A stretch of 64,000 nt of DNA from the NCBI RefSeq assembly GCF_024362345.1, contig NZ_CP101505.1:1322001-1386000 (forward strand), given 5' to 3'. Each line of letters starts with the position of its first letter. Position 1 is the stretch's first letter. The notes beneath the pieces are model-generated. The model was given only the letters and a program-made list of their open reading frames with translations, was not told the DNA's origin and ran no database searches. Source of the stretch: Polaribacter dokdonensis (lineage in GTDB: Bacteria > Bacteroidota > Bacteroidia > Flavobacteriales > Flavobacteriaceae). A program made the translations under genes and the position numbers. This document shows, piece by piece, positions 42,624-51,847 of the stretch.

Positions 42624-44279
42624 ATGAAAATGAAAACATCAGACTTTATAATTCAAGCTCTAGAAAACGAGGGTGTTGAATATATTTTTGGATTGCCAGG
42701 AGAAGAAAATTTAGATTTATTAGAATCAATCAGAAAATCAGATCAAATAAAATTAATACTTACAAGACATGAACAAGGTGCAGGTTTTATGGCAGCAACT
42801 TATGGAAGATTAACAGGTAAATCTGGAGTCTGCATGTCTACATTAGGCCCAGGAGCAACAAATTTAATGACACCAGCAGCCTATGCACAATTAGGTGCAA
42901 TGCCAATGGTTATGCTCACAGGTCAAAAACCTATTAAAGAGAGCAAACAAGGAAAGTTTCAAATTGTTGATATTTTAGAAATGATGCAACCTTTAACAAA
43001 ATTCTCTAAGCAAATTACCTATGGTAAAAATTCTGGAGCTATTATCAGAGAAGCTTTTAGATTATCTCAAGAAGAAAGACCTGGAGGTGTGCATATAGAA
43101 ATACCTGAAGATGTTTGCAAAGAACAAGTTGAAAAACCGCATTTCTTTAATATTATCAATTCTAAAATTCCTTCTGCAAATTTAGAGTCTATTTCTAATG
43201 CAGAAAAAATGATAAGAGCTGCTAAAAAACCCTTGTTACTTATTGGTGCAAGTGCCAACAGAAAAAGAGCGAGTGAAGCTCTTACAACATTTGTAGACAC
43301 CTTAAAAATTCCGTTTTTTAACACTCAAATGGGTAAAGGTATTATCGACGAAAGAAATAAACTATATTTAGGTACAGCAGCATTATCTTCTAATGATTTT
43401 ATTCATGATGCTATTGAAGAAGCAGATTTAATAATAAATGTTGGTCATGATACTATTGAGAAACCTCCTTTTATAATGGATGTTAATGATAATAGAAAAG
43501 TAATTCACATCAACTTTTTTGCAGCCGAAATTAATGAAGTCTATTTTCCGCAATTAAATGTAATTGGAGATATTGCTTACAGTATAGAAAAATTAACAAA
43601 TGTACTAAAACATTGTGCAGGAAAATGGAATACAGACTATTTTTTAGGTGTCAAAGAAAATGTAGCCAGCCATTTATCCAAGTATGAAGAAGACAATCGT
43701 TTTCCTATACTTCCACAACGTTTGGTAAAAATAACTAGAGATCTTTTGGGTGATGAAGATATTGTAACCTTAGATAATGGAATTTATAAAATATGGTTTG
43801 CAAGAAATTATCCTGCTTATGCACAAAACACTTTATTACTAGATAATGCATTAGCAACTATGGGAGCAGGTTTTGCTTCAGCAATTATGGCTAAAGAATT
43901 GTATCCGAATAAAAAAGTAGTTTCAGTAAATGGTGATGGAGGTTTTATGATGAATTCTCAAGAACTAGAAACCGCAATTCGAATGAAATTAGATCTAGTT
44001 GTTATTATTTTGAATGATAATGCCTATGGAATGATTGAATGGAAACAAGAAGGAGAAGGATTTCCAAAATACGGACTAGAGTATCAAAACCCTGATTTTG
44101 TAAAATATGCAGAAAGCTTTGGGGCTCATGGCTACAGACCAGATTCTTTAGAAAACTTTAAAGAAATTTACAAAAAAACATTAAAAACAAAAGGTGTTCA
44201 TGTTATTGATTTGGCTGTAGATTACTCCCTAAATCACAAAATATTGAATGTCTTGTTAAAAGAAAAAACAAAAAAATAA
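42624..44279 (+). CDS. Thiamine-diphosphate enzyme, acetolactate synthase-like (possible 2-oxoglutarate decarboxylase)
   Basis: 551 residues from the ATG at 42624 (MKMKTSDFIIQALENEGVEY); the open frame extends 20 residues upstream without homology. The pyrimidine-domain Glu is in IFGLPGEENLDLLESI, the ThDP pyrophosphate motif GDGGFMMNSQELETA...ILNDNAYGM is complete, and TLGPGATNLMTP is typical of acetolactate synthases. There is no regulatory subunit gene and no ilv or leu gene nearby, so a role in branched-chain synthesis is doubtful. Its partner 4 bases downstream is a succinate-semialdehyde dehydrogenase, the arrangement of the cyanobacterial 2-oxoglutarate decarboxylase shunt. Catabolic acetolactate synthase remains the alternative. 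Confidence 0.8.
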   Translation: MKMKTSDFIIQALENEGVEYIFGLPGEENLDLLESIRKSDQIKLILTRHEQGAGFMAATYGRLTGKSGVCMSTLGPGATNLMTPAAYAQLGAMPMVMLTGQKPIKESKQGKFQIVDILEMMQPLTKFSKQITYGKNSGAIIREAFRLSQEERPGGVHIEIPEDVCKEQVEKPHFFNIINSKIPSANLESISNAEKMIRAAKKPLLLIGASANRKRASEALTTFVDTLKIPFFNTQMGKGIIDERNKLYLGTAALSSNDFIHDAIEEADLIINVGHDTIEKPPFIMDVNDNRKVIHINFFAAEINEVYFPQLNVIGDIAYSIEKLTNVLKHCAGKWNTDYFLGVKENVASHLSKYEEDNRFPILPQRLVKITRDLLGDEDIVTLDNGIYKIWFARNYPAYAQNTLLLDNALATMGAGFASAIMAKELYPNKKVVSVNGDGGFMMNSQELETAIRMKLDLVVIILNDNAYGMIEWKQEGEGFPKYGLEYQNPDFVKYAESFGAHGYRPDSLENFKEIYKKTLKTKGVHVIDLAVDYSLNHKILNVLLKEKTKK

Positions 44280-44283
44280 AACT

Positions 44284-45651
44284 ATGAAAAAAGTAACCAC
44301 AATAAATCCAGCAACAGAAGAAGAAATTGCGAGTTATGATAGATTATCTGCCAGTAATGCTTTAGAAAAGATTGCTAAAGCTAATGAAACATATAAGAGT
44401 TGGAAAAATACTTCTTTTGAAGAACGATCAAATCTTATGAGTAAATTGGCTGACATTTTTGATGATCACAAAGAAGAATACGCACAATTAGCTACCCAAG
44501 AAATGGGTAAGATGATTGGACAATCTAGAAGTGAAATTGAAAAATGTGCTAAAATCTGTAGGTATTATGCAGATAATATTCATGAGTTATTAGCAGATGA
44601 ACCTATAAAAACGGAAGCAAAAAAAAGTTATGTTACCTACCAACCATTAGGAGTTTTATTGGCTGTAATGCCTTGGAATTTTCCTTTTTATCAAGTAATT
44701 CGTTTTGCTGCACCAGCTGTAATGACAGGTAATACAGGTGTTTTAAAGCACGCATCTAACGTTCAAGGTTGTGCTTTTGCTTTAGAGGATGCATTTAAAA
44801 AAGCAGGATTTCCAGAAGGCGTTTTTACCAACTTAAATGTTGAATCAGATGACATCAAAACCATTATAGAAGATAAAAACATAATTGCTGTAACCTTAAC
44901 AGGTAGTGAACCTGCAGGAAGATCTGTAGCTAAAATAGCTGGAGAAAATTTAAAGAAAACAGTTTTAGAATTAGGAGGTAGTGATGCCTATATCATTTTA
45001 GAAGATGCAGATTTAGAAAAAGCTACAGATTTAGCTACTTTTGGTAGATTACAAAATAATGGGCAAACTTGCATTGCTGCCAAACGTTTTATAGTCTTAG
45101 AAGAAATCTTTGATGATTTCTTAGAGTTATTCACCAAAAAGATGAAAGAAGCTAAAATGGCTGAGCCTACCAATGAAGATGCATATTATGGACCAATGGC
45201 TAGAGTAGATTTACGAGATGAAATTCATGAACAAGTAGAAAAAACAATTAAAGAAGGAGGAAAGTTAATTTTAGGTGGTAAAATACCAAATCAAAAAGGA
45301 GCCTATTATCCTGCAACAATATTAGCAGATTTAAAACCTGGAATGACTGCTTTTGACGAAGAACTTTTTGGACCAGTAGCATCTGTAATTAAAGCTAAAA
45401 ATGAAGAAGAAGCTATAAAGCTAGCTAATAACTCAACCTTTGGTTTGGGTTCTGGTGTTGTAACTGGCGATTCTAAAAGAGGAGAAAAAATTGCGCTACA
45501 ATTAGAAGCTGGAAATAGTTTTGTAAATAAATTAGTAGCTTCAGATCCAAGATTACCTTTTGGTGGTATTAAAAACAGTGGTTATGGAAGAGAACTATCT
45601 GACTTTGGAATTAAAGAATTTGTAAATACCAAATCCATTTGGATTGATTAA
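44284..45651 (+). CDS. Succinate-semialdehyde dehydrogenase (NAD(P)+)
   Basis: 455 residues of the aldehyde dehydrogenase superfamily. VMPWNFPFYQVIRFAAPAVMTGNTGVLKHA, LTGSEPAGRSVA, the catalytic Glu in LELGGSDAYIILEDAD and the catalytic Cys in NNGQTCIAAKRFIV are all present, and the short length with the N-terminal TINPATEEEIASYDRLS resembles the GabD/Sad-type enzymes. It oxidises succinate semialdehyde to succinate. It directly follows the ThDP enzyme by 4 bases, so the two probably act in sequence. A bidirectional terminator follows. Confidence 0.9.
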   Translation: MKKVTTINPATEEEIASYDRLSASNALEKIAKANETYKSWKNTSFEERSNLMSKLADIFDDHKEEYAQLATQEMGKMIGQSRSEIEKCAKICRYYADNIHELLADEPIKTEAKKSYVTYQPLGVLLAVMPWNFPFYQVIRFAAPAVMTGNTGVLKHASNVQGCAFALEDAFKKAGFPEGVFTNLNVESDDIKTIIEDKNIIAVTLTGSEPAGRSVAKIAGENLKKTVLELGGSDAYIILEDADLEKATDLATFGRLQNNGQTCIAAKRFIVLEEIFDDFLELFTKKMKEAKMAEPTNEDAYYGPMARVDLRDEIHEQVEKTIKEGGKLILGGKIPNQKGAYYPATILADLKPGMTAFDEELFGPVASVIKAKNEEEAIKLANNSTFGLGSGVVTGDSKRGEKIALQLEAGNSFVNKLVASDPRLPFGGIKNSGYGRELSDFGIKEFVNTKSIWID

Positions 45652-45660
45652 AACACATAA

Positions 45661-45690
45661 AAAAACCTTTGCTTTCGCAAAGGTTTTTTA
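45661..45690. terminator. Bidirectional terminator after the dehydrogenase gene
   Basis: AAACCTTTGC (45663-45672) pairs with GCAAAGGTTT (45677-45686) around the tetraloop TTTC, with A run and T run outside. It serves both the dehydrogenase gene and the opposite metallopeptidase gene. Confidence 0.88.
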
Positions 45691-45709
45691 TTTTCTATAC
45701 TTAAACGAT

Positions 45710-46285
45710 CTATAGTGCTTTTTCAATTTTCTCAGCCATCTTATCTCTGTCTTCTACTAAAAACATAATCTCTTCTGGAGATAGATAATATTTACGCATA
45801 CGTTCTTTATACACTTCAGAAATTTCTGCGTGATTTAAAATAAAGTTTTTCGTTTTTAAAATATAAGATTCCATTTTATGCTTCACAGCAAAGCTATCAG
45901 CAGCTCTCTCTGCTTCCACAATATGATTTTCTGAAAACAAATATTTTAATCCAAACCAAATTAAGTTCAATTTACTTCGATCTTGATAATCCATAATGTG
46001 TCCTAACTCATGACCTATCCACCCAATAAAAATATCATCAGGAATATCTAAAGTAGAAAATTCTTTATCAGAAATTTTAAACTTTTTACTTATTAAAATT
46101 AAAAACTTTCGCTTTTCTTTTGGCTTAAAAAAACTATCAAAAGTAGGTCTAGCCTGCATTGTAGATTTCTTAATATTCTTTTTTATTATAAACTCTATAT
46201 GTATATCCTTTAATTGAGGATAGTATTGCAAAGCAACCTCTACTCTCTCTTTAATTTTATTTGGAATTATATGATTTTTATTCAT
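45710..46285 (-). CDS. Small zinc metallopeptidase-like protein (HExxH)
   Basis: 191 residues, no signal peptide or membrane segment. The zinc motif HELGH is at 92-96 (GWIGHELGHIMDYQDRS), and VEAERAADSFAVKHKM at about 130-145 supplies a likely third ligand in an ExxxD pattern, as in gluzincin-type peptidases. The short N-terminus and lack of a propeptide suggest a cytoplasmic enzyme; the substrate is unknown. It is a single gene on the minus strand, divergent from ccsBA, with which it shares a 102-base intergenic region. Confidence 0.78.
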   Translation of the reverse strand: MNKNHIIPNKIKERVEVALQYYPQLKDIHIEFIIKKNIKKSTMQARPTFDSFFKPKEKRKFLILISKKFKISDKEFSTLDIPDDIFIGWIGHELGHIMDYQDRSKLNLIWFGLKYLFSENHIVEAERAADSFAVKHKMESYILKTKNFILNHAEISEVYKERMRKYYLSPEEIMFLVEDRDKMAEKIEKAL

Positions 46286-46350
46286 AATTTAAATTCATTT
46301 TTAATACTTAAATATAGGGCTAACTAATCCGTTTTTTGTGCTTTTATGCT

Positions 46351-46358
46351 TAAATTTG
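46351..46358 (+). promoter_or_regulatory. -7 promoter box of the ccsBA gene
   Basis: TAAATTTG matches TAnnTTTG and ends 29 bases before the ATG at 46388. A TTTTTTG stretch lies at about 46332-46338, but too close to be a standard -33 element. Confidence 0.55.
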
Positions 46359-46387
46359 TAACTCTTATAAAAGCTTAATTTTTTCTC

Positions 46388-49300
46388 ATGAAAAACTTTT
46401 TAAACTTCCTTTATTCTACTCGTTTAATGGCCATTTTATTCATCTTATTTGCAGTTGCAATGGGTGTTGCCACTTTTATTGAAAATGATTATGGTACACA
46501 AACTTCTAAAGCCTTAGTTTATAATGCTTGGTGGTTTGAAGTAATTATGGTTTTGTTTGTTATCAATTTCTTTGGTAATATTTTTAGATACAGATTGTAT
46601 AAAAAAGAAAAATGGGCAACATTAATGTTTCACCTTGCTTTCTTATTTGTTATTATTGGTGCAGCAGTTACAAGATATGTTGGTTATGAAGGTATTATGT
46701 TGATTGATGAAGGTGAAACTACCAATACTTTTTTGTCAGAAACCACTTACGTTAACGCAATTGTTGATAACAATCAGGTTCAAAAAAATGTGCACGAACC
46801 TATTTTATTAAGCGCTTGGGGTTCTAATTCTTGGTCTTATTCAAGTGATTTTAAAGGATCTGATTTCTCAATAGAATTAGTAGACTACATTCCTTGGGCA
46901 GAGCAAAAGTTAGTAGATGATGAAAATGGAGTTGAATATTTATTTCTAGTAGAATCTTCTAGTGGAAACAGGCACGAACATTATATAAAATCTGGCACAG
47001 TATCTAACATTCATAATATTTTAGTAGGTTATAATGCTAAGGGTGATAATGCCTCTATCAATATTTTTAAAAGAAACGATTCTTTAAAAATAAAAACAAA
47101 GTTTGATGGTAATTACAAAATAATGGCCACTTTAACTGATGGAGTTGTTAAAAAAGATAGTGTTCAAGAGTTTAATTTGCGTTCACTATACAATGTTGCA
47201 GAGCTTCCATTTGTAGTGCCAGAATTACCTAAAAAAGGAACCATGCAAACGTTAAGTGGTCCTAAAGACGATAAGAAATTAGATGTTATTGTTGTGGATG
47301 TTACTGCCAATGAAGAAACAAAAAGAGTAGAATTAACAGGTGGAAAATTTAACGTAGACAATACTCAAGAATTTACTTTAGATGGTTTAAATTTTAGACT
47401 TTGGTATGGTGCTAAGGTATTAACTGCGCCATTTAGCGTAAAGTTAAACGACTTTCAATTAGAAAAATATCCAGGTTCAGAAAGTGCAGCTTCTTATGCT
47501 AGTGAAGTTACTGTAATTGACAATGAAGAATCTTTTGATTATCGAATCTTCATGAATCATATTTTAGATCATAAAGGATATAAATTTTTTCAATCTAGTT
47601 ATGATTTATCAGGAGAAAGAGAGCAAACGCACTTGTCTGTAAATCATGATTTTTGGGGAACTTTCATTACCTACTTAGGTTATTCTCTTTTATACACAGG
47701 TATGATTTGTATCTTCTTTGCAAAACATACTCGATTTGATTCACTAAAAAAATCATTAAAGAAAATAAGGACTAAAAAAACAACAATGTCTCTAATTACT
47801 GCATTGTTTGTTTCTTCATTTGCTTTTGCACAAGAAGCAGATCATGATCATTCAGACCCAAATCATGTTCATGAGCCTGTAAAAACAGAAGTAGTAACTC
47901 AAAAAGCAGATCCTCATAAAGTAAATAGAATCACTAATCAACAGATAGATTCTATTTTACAAGCAAATAAAATTTCTTTGGCACATGCTGAAGAGTTTAA
48001 TAAACTGGTAATTCAAGATGCAGGAGGTAGAATGAAACCTGCCCATACTTTCGCTTCTGAATTGGTGCGTAAAGTAAGCCAAGCAGAAACTTTACATGGC
48101 ATGCAACCTAGCCAAGTATTGTTATCTATTATTGAAAATTCTAGACTTTGGTATGAAGTACCTTCTATTTATTTAGAAGAAGAAAACATGAAAATTCGTG
48201 AGCAGTTAGGCCTTGCAGATACTGCAACCTATGCACGTTTATCTGATTTTTTTACAAATAGAGGAGAATATTTAATTCGTGAGCAAGTTGCTGAAGCACA
48301 GAAAAAAAATGTGCAAAATAAATTCGAAAAAGATTTAATTAAAATTGATAGAAGAGTTGGTTTACTATACTCAGCTATTGGTGGAGGAATTTTAAAAATT
48401 TACCCTATTCCAGATGATGAAAACAACAAATGGATTTCACAGCCAGAAACATTAATGGAAAAAGGTTTTAAAGCTGCTGACACTATTTTTGTGCGTAAAT
48501 CATTGCCTTTATATGTTCAATTGCTTCAAACAGCTAAAAAAACGAATGATTACTCTAAAGCGAATCAAGTTTTAGACGGAATTAAGAAATTCCAAAAAAC
48601 TTATGGAGCAGCAGTTTATCCTTCAGAAGATAAAATAGAACTAGAAATTGCCTATAACAAATACAACATCTTTAAAAAGTTAGTTCGCTATTATGGTTTT
48701 ATGAGTCTATTGTTAATTGGGTTTGTAGTAGCACAAATTTTTAGCTCTAAAAAATGGATTAACTATGTTGTAAAGGTTTTAATAGGTCTTACAATTGCTT
48801 TATTCTTATTACATACAGGTGGTTTAATTTCTAGATGGTATATCAGTGGAAATGCACCTTGGAGTAACGCTTACGAATCTATAATTTATGTAGCTTGGAC
48901 AACGATGCTCTTTGGTTTTTACTTAGGTAGAAAATCGGCATTAACAATTGCAGCAACTACATTTATAACTTCAATTATACTATTTACTGCAAGTATGAAC
49001 TGGTTAGATCCAGAAATTGCCAACCTACAACCTGTTTTAAATTCATGGTGGTTATTAGTACATGTATCTATTATTGTTGCAAGTTATGGACCATTAACCT
49101 TGGGTATGATTTTAGGTATCTTTTCTTTGTTTTTAATTTTGTTTACGAACAAAAACAACAAGCAAAAAATGGATCTTAATATCAAAGAAATTACCATAAT
49201 TAATGAAATGGCTGTAACAGTTGGTTTAGTAATGCTAACTATTGGTAACTTTTTAGGTGGTATGTGGGCCAATGAAAGTTGGGGTCGTTATTGGGGTTGG

Positions 49301-49591
49301 GACCCTAAAGAAACTTGGGCCTTGATTTCTATTATGGTGTATGCATTTGTGCTACATATGCGTTTAATTCCTGGTTTACGAGGTAGATATACCTTTAATC
49401 TTTGGACGGTTATTGCATATGCTTCTATAATGATGACTTACTTTGGTGTTAACTTCTATTTATCTGGTTTACACTCATATGCAAGTGGAGATCGTGTAAT
49501 AACACCTAGCTCTGTTTATTATTCTGTAGGTTTTGTAGCTATTTTAGGAACACTTTCTTGGTTTAAGTATAAGAAATACTATAAGAAGTAA
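46388..49591 (+). CDS. ccsBA: Fused cytochrome c biogenesis protein CcsB-CcsA (ResB-ResC)
   Basis: 1067 residues. The N-terminal half has the ResB/CcsB membrane helices (FLYSTRLMAILFILFAVAMGVATFIENDYGTQTSKALVYNAWW) and a large periplasmic region; a second hydrophobic region begins near residue 430. A signal-like segment followed by a His-rich stretch (EADHDHSDPNHVH near 478-490) comes before the CcsA half, whose last about 280 residues hold multiple membrane helices and the haem-handling WWD motif SWGRYWGWDPKETWALIS. The complex exports and attaches haem to apocytochromes c (system II). This single-polypeptide form is typical of Bacteroidota and Epsilonproteobacteria. The His-rich segment may bind metal. 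Confidence 0.95.
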   Translation: MKNFLNFLYSTRLMAILFILFAVAMGVATFIENDYGTQTSKALVYNAWWFEVIMVLFVINFFGNIFRYRLYKKEKWATLMFHLAFLFVIIGAAVTRYVGYEGIMLIDEGETTNTFLSETTYVNAIVDNNQVQKNVHEPILLSAWGSNSWSYSSDFKGSDFSIELVDYIPWAEQKLVDDENGVEYLFLVESSSGNRHEHYIKSGTVSNIHNILVGYNAKGDNASINIFKRNDSLKIKTKFDGNYKIMATLTDGVVKKDSVQEFNLRSLYNVAELPFVVPELPKKGTMQTLSGPKDDKKLDVIVVDVTANEETKRVELTGGKFNVDNTQEFTLDGLNFRLWYGAKVLTAPFSVKLNDFQLEKYPGSESAASYASEVTVIDNEESFDYRIFMNHILDHKGYKFFQSSYDLSGEREQTHLSVNHDFWGTFITYLGYSLLYTGMICIFFAKHTRFDSLKKSLKKIRTKKTTMSLITALFVSSFAFAQEADHDHSDPNHVHEPVKTEVVTQKADPHKVNRITNQQIDSILQANKISLAHAEEFNKLVIQDAGGRMKPAHTFASELVRKVSQAETLHGMQPSQVLLSIIENSRLWYEVPSIYLEEENMKIREQLGLADTATYARLSDFFTNRGEYLIREQVAEAQKKNVQNKFEKDLIKIDRRVGLLYSAIGGGILKIYPIPDDENNKWISQPETLMEKGFKAADTIFVRKSLPLYVQLLQTAKKTNDYSKANQVLDGIKKFQKTYGAAVYPSEDKIELEIAYNKYNIFKKLVRYYGFMSLLLIGFVVAQIFSSKKWINYVVKVLIGLTIALFLLHTGGLISRWYISGNAPWSNAYESIIYVAWTTMLFGFYLGRKSALTIAATTFITSIILFTASMNWLDPEIANLQPVLNSWWLLVHVSIIVASYGPLTLGMILGIFSLFLILFTNKNNKQKMDLNIKEITIINEMAVTVGLVMLTIGNFLGGMWANESWGRYWGWDPKETWALISIMVYAFVLHMRLIPGLRGRYTFNLWTVIAYASIMMTYFGVNFYLSGLHSYASGDRVITPSSVYYSVGFVAILGTLSWFKYKKYYKK

Positions 49592-49611
49592 GTCTATTTC
49601 TGATAAAAATG

Positions 49612-49619
49612 TATTTTTG
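49612..49619 (+). promoter_or_regulatory. -7 promoter box of the TPR-like membrane protein gene
   Basis: TATTTTTG matches TAnnTTTG, 30 bases before the ATG at 49650. Confidence 0.55.
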
Positions 49620-49649
49620 CATTTCAATTTTAATCACTAAAAACAGACA

Positions 49650-50165
49650 ATGTTTAATAAAAATATAAAATTAGTTTTAGCAGTCCTTATTTCAATTTGG
49701 GCAGTTTATGAATTTTGGGAAGGAAATATTTTAAACGGAATTTCTATTCTTTTATTAGCAGGTATTTTTATACTGCTCTATTTTAAAAATGAGTTCATCT
49801 TATTAGCATTCTTACAGTTACGTAAGCAAAATTTTCCTGCAGCTCAAAAATGGTTAGGTTATATTAAAAATCCTGAAGCTGCCTTAACTACTAAACAGCA
49901 AGGTTATTACAACTATTTGCATGGAATTATGCTTAGTCAAACAAACATGACACAAGCAGAGAAGTATTTAAGAAAAGCGGTACGTTTAGGTTTGGCTATG
50001 GATCATGATTTAGCTATGGCAAAATTGCAGTTAGCAGGTATTGCAATGACGAAGAGAAGAAAACGTGAAGCGACTAATTTAATGGCTGAAGCTAAAAAGT
50101 TAGACAAACATGGTATGCTGAAAGAGCAAATGCAAATGATGAAGCAACAAATGAAGAAAATTTAA
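49650..50165 (+). CDS. Membrane protein with TPR-like soluble domain
   Basis: 171 residues. Two hydrophobic helices at about 7-22 (LVLAVLISIWAVYEFW) and 28-45 (NGISILLLAGIFILLYF) are followed by paired helices with TPR spacing (AALTTKQQGYYNYLHGIMLSQTNMTQAEKYLRKAVRLGLAMDHDLAMAKLQLAGIAMTKRR). The last 30 residues are a Met/Gln/Lys-rich helix. The helices are probably used for protein contact on the cytoplasmic side. No function is known; it has its own promoter and a strong bidirectional terminator. Confidence 0.72.
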   Translation: MFNKNIKLVLAVLISIWAVYEFWEGNILNGISILLLAGIFILLYFKNEFILLAFLQLRKQNFPAAQKWLGYIKNPEAALTTKQQGYYNYLHGIMLSQTNMTQAEKYLRKAVRLGLAMDHDLAMAKLQLAGIAMTKRRKREATNLMAEAKKLDKHGMLKEQMQMMKQQMKKI

Positions 50166-50180
50166 GTAGTAATTAAATCA

Positions 50181-50212
50181 AAAAAAAATCCGCTAAATAG
50201 CGGATTTTTTTT
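50181..50212. terminator. Bidirectional terminator between the TPR-like gene and the LysM lipoprotein gene
   Basis: AAAATCCGCTA pairs with TAGCGGATTTT around a 2-base core (arms about 50185-50195 and 50198-50208), with A run and T run outside. Confidence 0.88.
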
Positions 50213-50228
50213 ATCAGAAATATTGTAA

Positions 50229-51842
50229 TTATTTAAGTCTTGTTAAGGTCAAATCAGGATTGTATTGCACAATAAACAAACCTCTATTCTCTGTACTACT
50301 ATCTCTATAATCAAATCTCGTATCTACTCTTTGAGAAACTCCTTCATCAAAAGTCTTCTTTAATTTTTTACCAGAAGCCAATCTCATTAAAATATCAAAA
50401 GTAATATCAAAACCTTTAGTTGCGTAATAAGAAGGTAAAGTGTTGTTTTTTCTTAAAAACTGTTTATTAAATACTCTTGAAGCTAAAGAATTGGTATCAT
50501 CAAAATCATCGCTTACATAAGTAAAGCCTAATTTTGCTAATTTTCTATTATCTACTTTATCGTAAACTCTACCTTTATCAAAAGTAAAAACCTTTGCAGT
50601 AGTTTCTTCTGGCAAGCTAATTAAGCTATTAATAACATCTGAAACCACAATATTTTTATCTGTAGCAATTACTACCCAATTGTTTGTATTTGGCTGTAAT
50701 AATTCTAAAAAACGAGATTTTTCTATAAACCCTTCTATAGGTGATAATACATTCACATTCTCTATAAATGCTCCAGATTCTATAGAAGATTTCATAATAT
50801 TTGCTGTTAGAATTGATGATGCTTTTTCATCACTAACAATAATAACATTACCTACAATTAAATTTTCTTTAATGTAACTTGCTAACTCATTTCTAAATAC
50901 TTCTTTGTCTGGTGATGTTTTAATGATATTAGATGCAAAAAAATTGGCTTGATCTGCAGAGTATACAGGATACACTATTGGCGTTCTAACATTAGATGAT
51001 AATGTTTGAACCTCTTCTGAATACAAAGGCCCAATAATTACATCGTTCTTATTTAAGTTCTCTTGAGTTATAATACTATTAAATTTACTACTTCTTCTAT
51101 TACCTGTATCATAGACGTTTAACTCAATATCTATACCTCTACTTCTTAAAGAATCTACAGCAATCTCTGCACCTAAATAAAAATCGGTAACAATATTTAC
51201 TAATGTTGAATTACTTGCAAATGTTTCTTTTAATCCAATAGAATCTGGCTCGAATTTATCTGCTCTAAAAGGGAGTAGTAATGCTGCTTTAATTTCTTGC
51301 CTTGGTTTAATAAAATCTAAATACAAATACTCATCTGAATCTACAACTTTAGAAATTCGTTTAATTTTTAAACTCATTCCTTCTTTTAAGCCTTCTTTTA
51401 ATTCCGGATTTAAAATTAATAATTGATCTTTACTAACATTATATAAATTGGTTAAACTATAAAAAGTATCTCCTTTTTGCACTTCGTAAATGACAAACAT
51501 TTTTTTCAAATCATCTGTCAAATCATTTTCAACATTTAAACTATCTAAGGTAATGTTTGGATCTAAAGAAACTTCATTGATACTTTCTTCATTCACATCT
51601 ACCTTATTCTTAAAACTATTTAGCTTTTGCTCTGGAACAACAATAAAAGTATTTGGTTTTGGTTCGTTTACAACATCAGGATTTAAACGGATTAAATCTT
51701 TAGTTTGCATGTTTAACTTCTGAGCAATTTTGCTCATAGTATCACCACTTTTAACCTTGTATTGTATGTATTTTTTTTGCTGTCCACAAGAAACTGTAAA
51801 CGTTAAAATACATAAGAAAATAAAAAATTTTAAATGCTTCAT
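50229..51842 (-). CDS. LysM lipoprotein with periplasmic-binding-protein-like domain
   Basis: 537 residues from the ATG at 51842 (MKHLKFFIFLCILTFTVSC, lipobox with Cys at 19). An upstream start would overlap guaA by 10 bases and break the signal peptide. Two LysM peptidoglycan-binding repeats are visible (YKVKSGDTMSKIAQKLNMQTKDLIRLNPDV; YEVQKGDTFYSLTNLYNVSKDQLLILNPEL) and the remaining about 360 residues are a type 1 periplasmic-binding fold (ALLLPFRAD..., DVIIGPLYSEEVQTLS). Similar proteins are annotated as ABC-transporter substrate-binding or PBP1-LysM. The combination suggests a cell-wall-associated envelope protein; the ligand is unknown. It lies 5 bases behind guaA. Confidence 0.86.
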   Translation of the reverse strand: MKHLKFFIFLCILTFTVSCGQQKKYIQYKVKSGDTMSKIAQKLNMQTKDLIRLNPDVVNEPKPNTFIVVPEQKLNSFKNKVDVNEESINEVSLDPNITLDSLNVENDLTDDLKKMFVIYEVQKGDTFYSLTNLYNVSKDQLLILNPELKEGLKEGMSLKIKRISKVVDSDEYLYLDFIKPRQEIKAALLLPFRADKFEPDSIGLKETFASNSTLVNIVTDFYLGAEIAVDSLRSRGIDIELNVYDTGNRRSSKFNSIITQENLNKNDVIIGPLYSEEVQTLSSNVRTPIVYPVYSADQANFFASNIIKTSPDKEVFRNELASYIKENLIVGNVIIVSDEKASSILTANIMKSSIESGAFIENVNVLSPIEGFIEKSRFLELLQPNTNNWVVIATDKNIVVSDVINSLISLPEETTAKVFTFDKGRVYDKVDNRKLAKLGFTYVSDDFDDTNSLASRVFNKQFLRKNNTLPSYYATKGFDITFDILMRLASGKKLKKTFDEGVSQRVDTRFDYRDSSTENRGLFIVQYNPDLTLTRLK

Positions 51843-51847
51843 ATAAG

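Noticed and set aside
46357..46364. TGTAACTC before ccsBA as a third SARP-type site
   Set aside because: It is a single heptamer without an 11-base partner and it overlaps the likely -7 box rather than lying 8 bp upstream.
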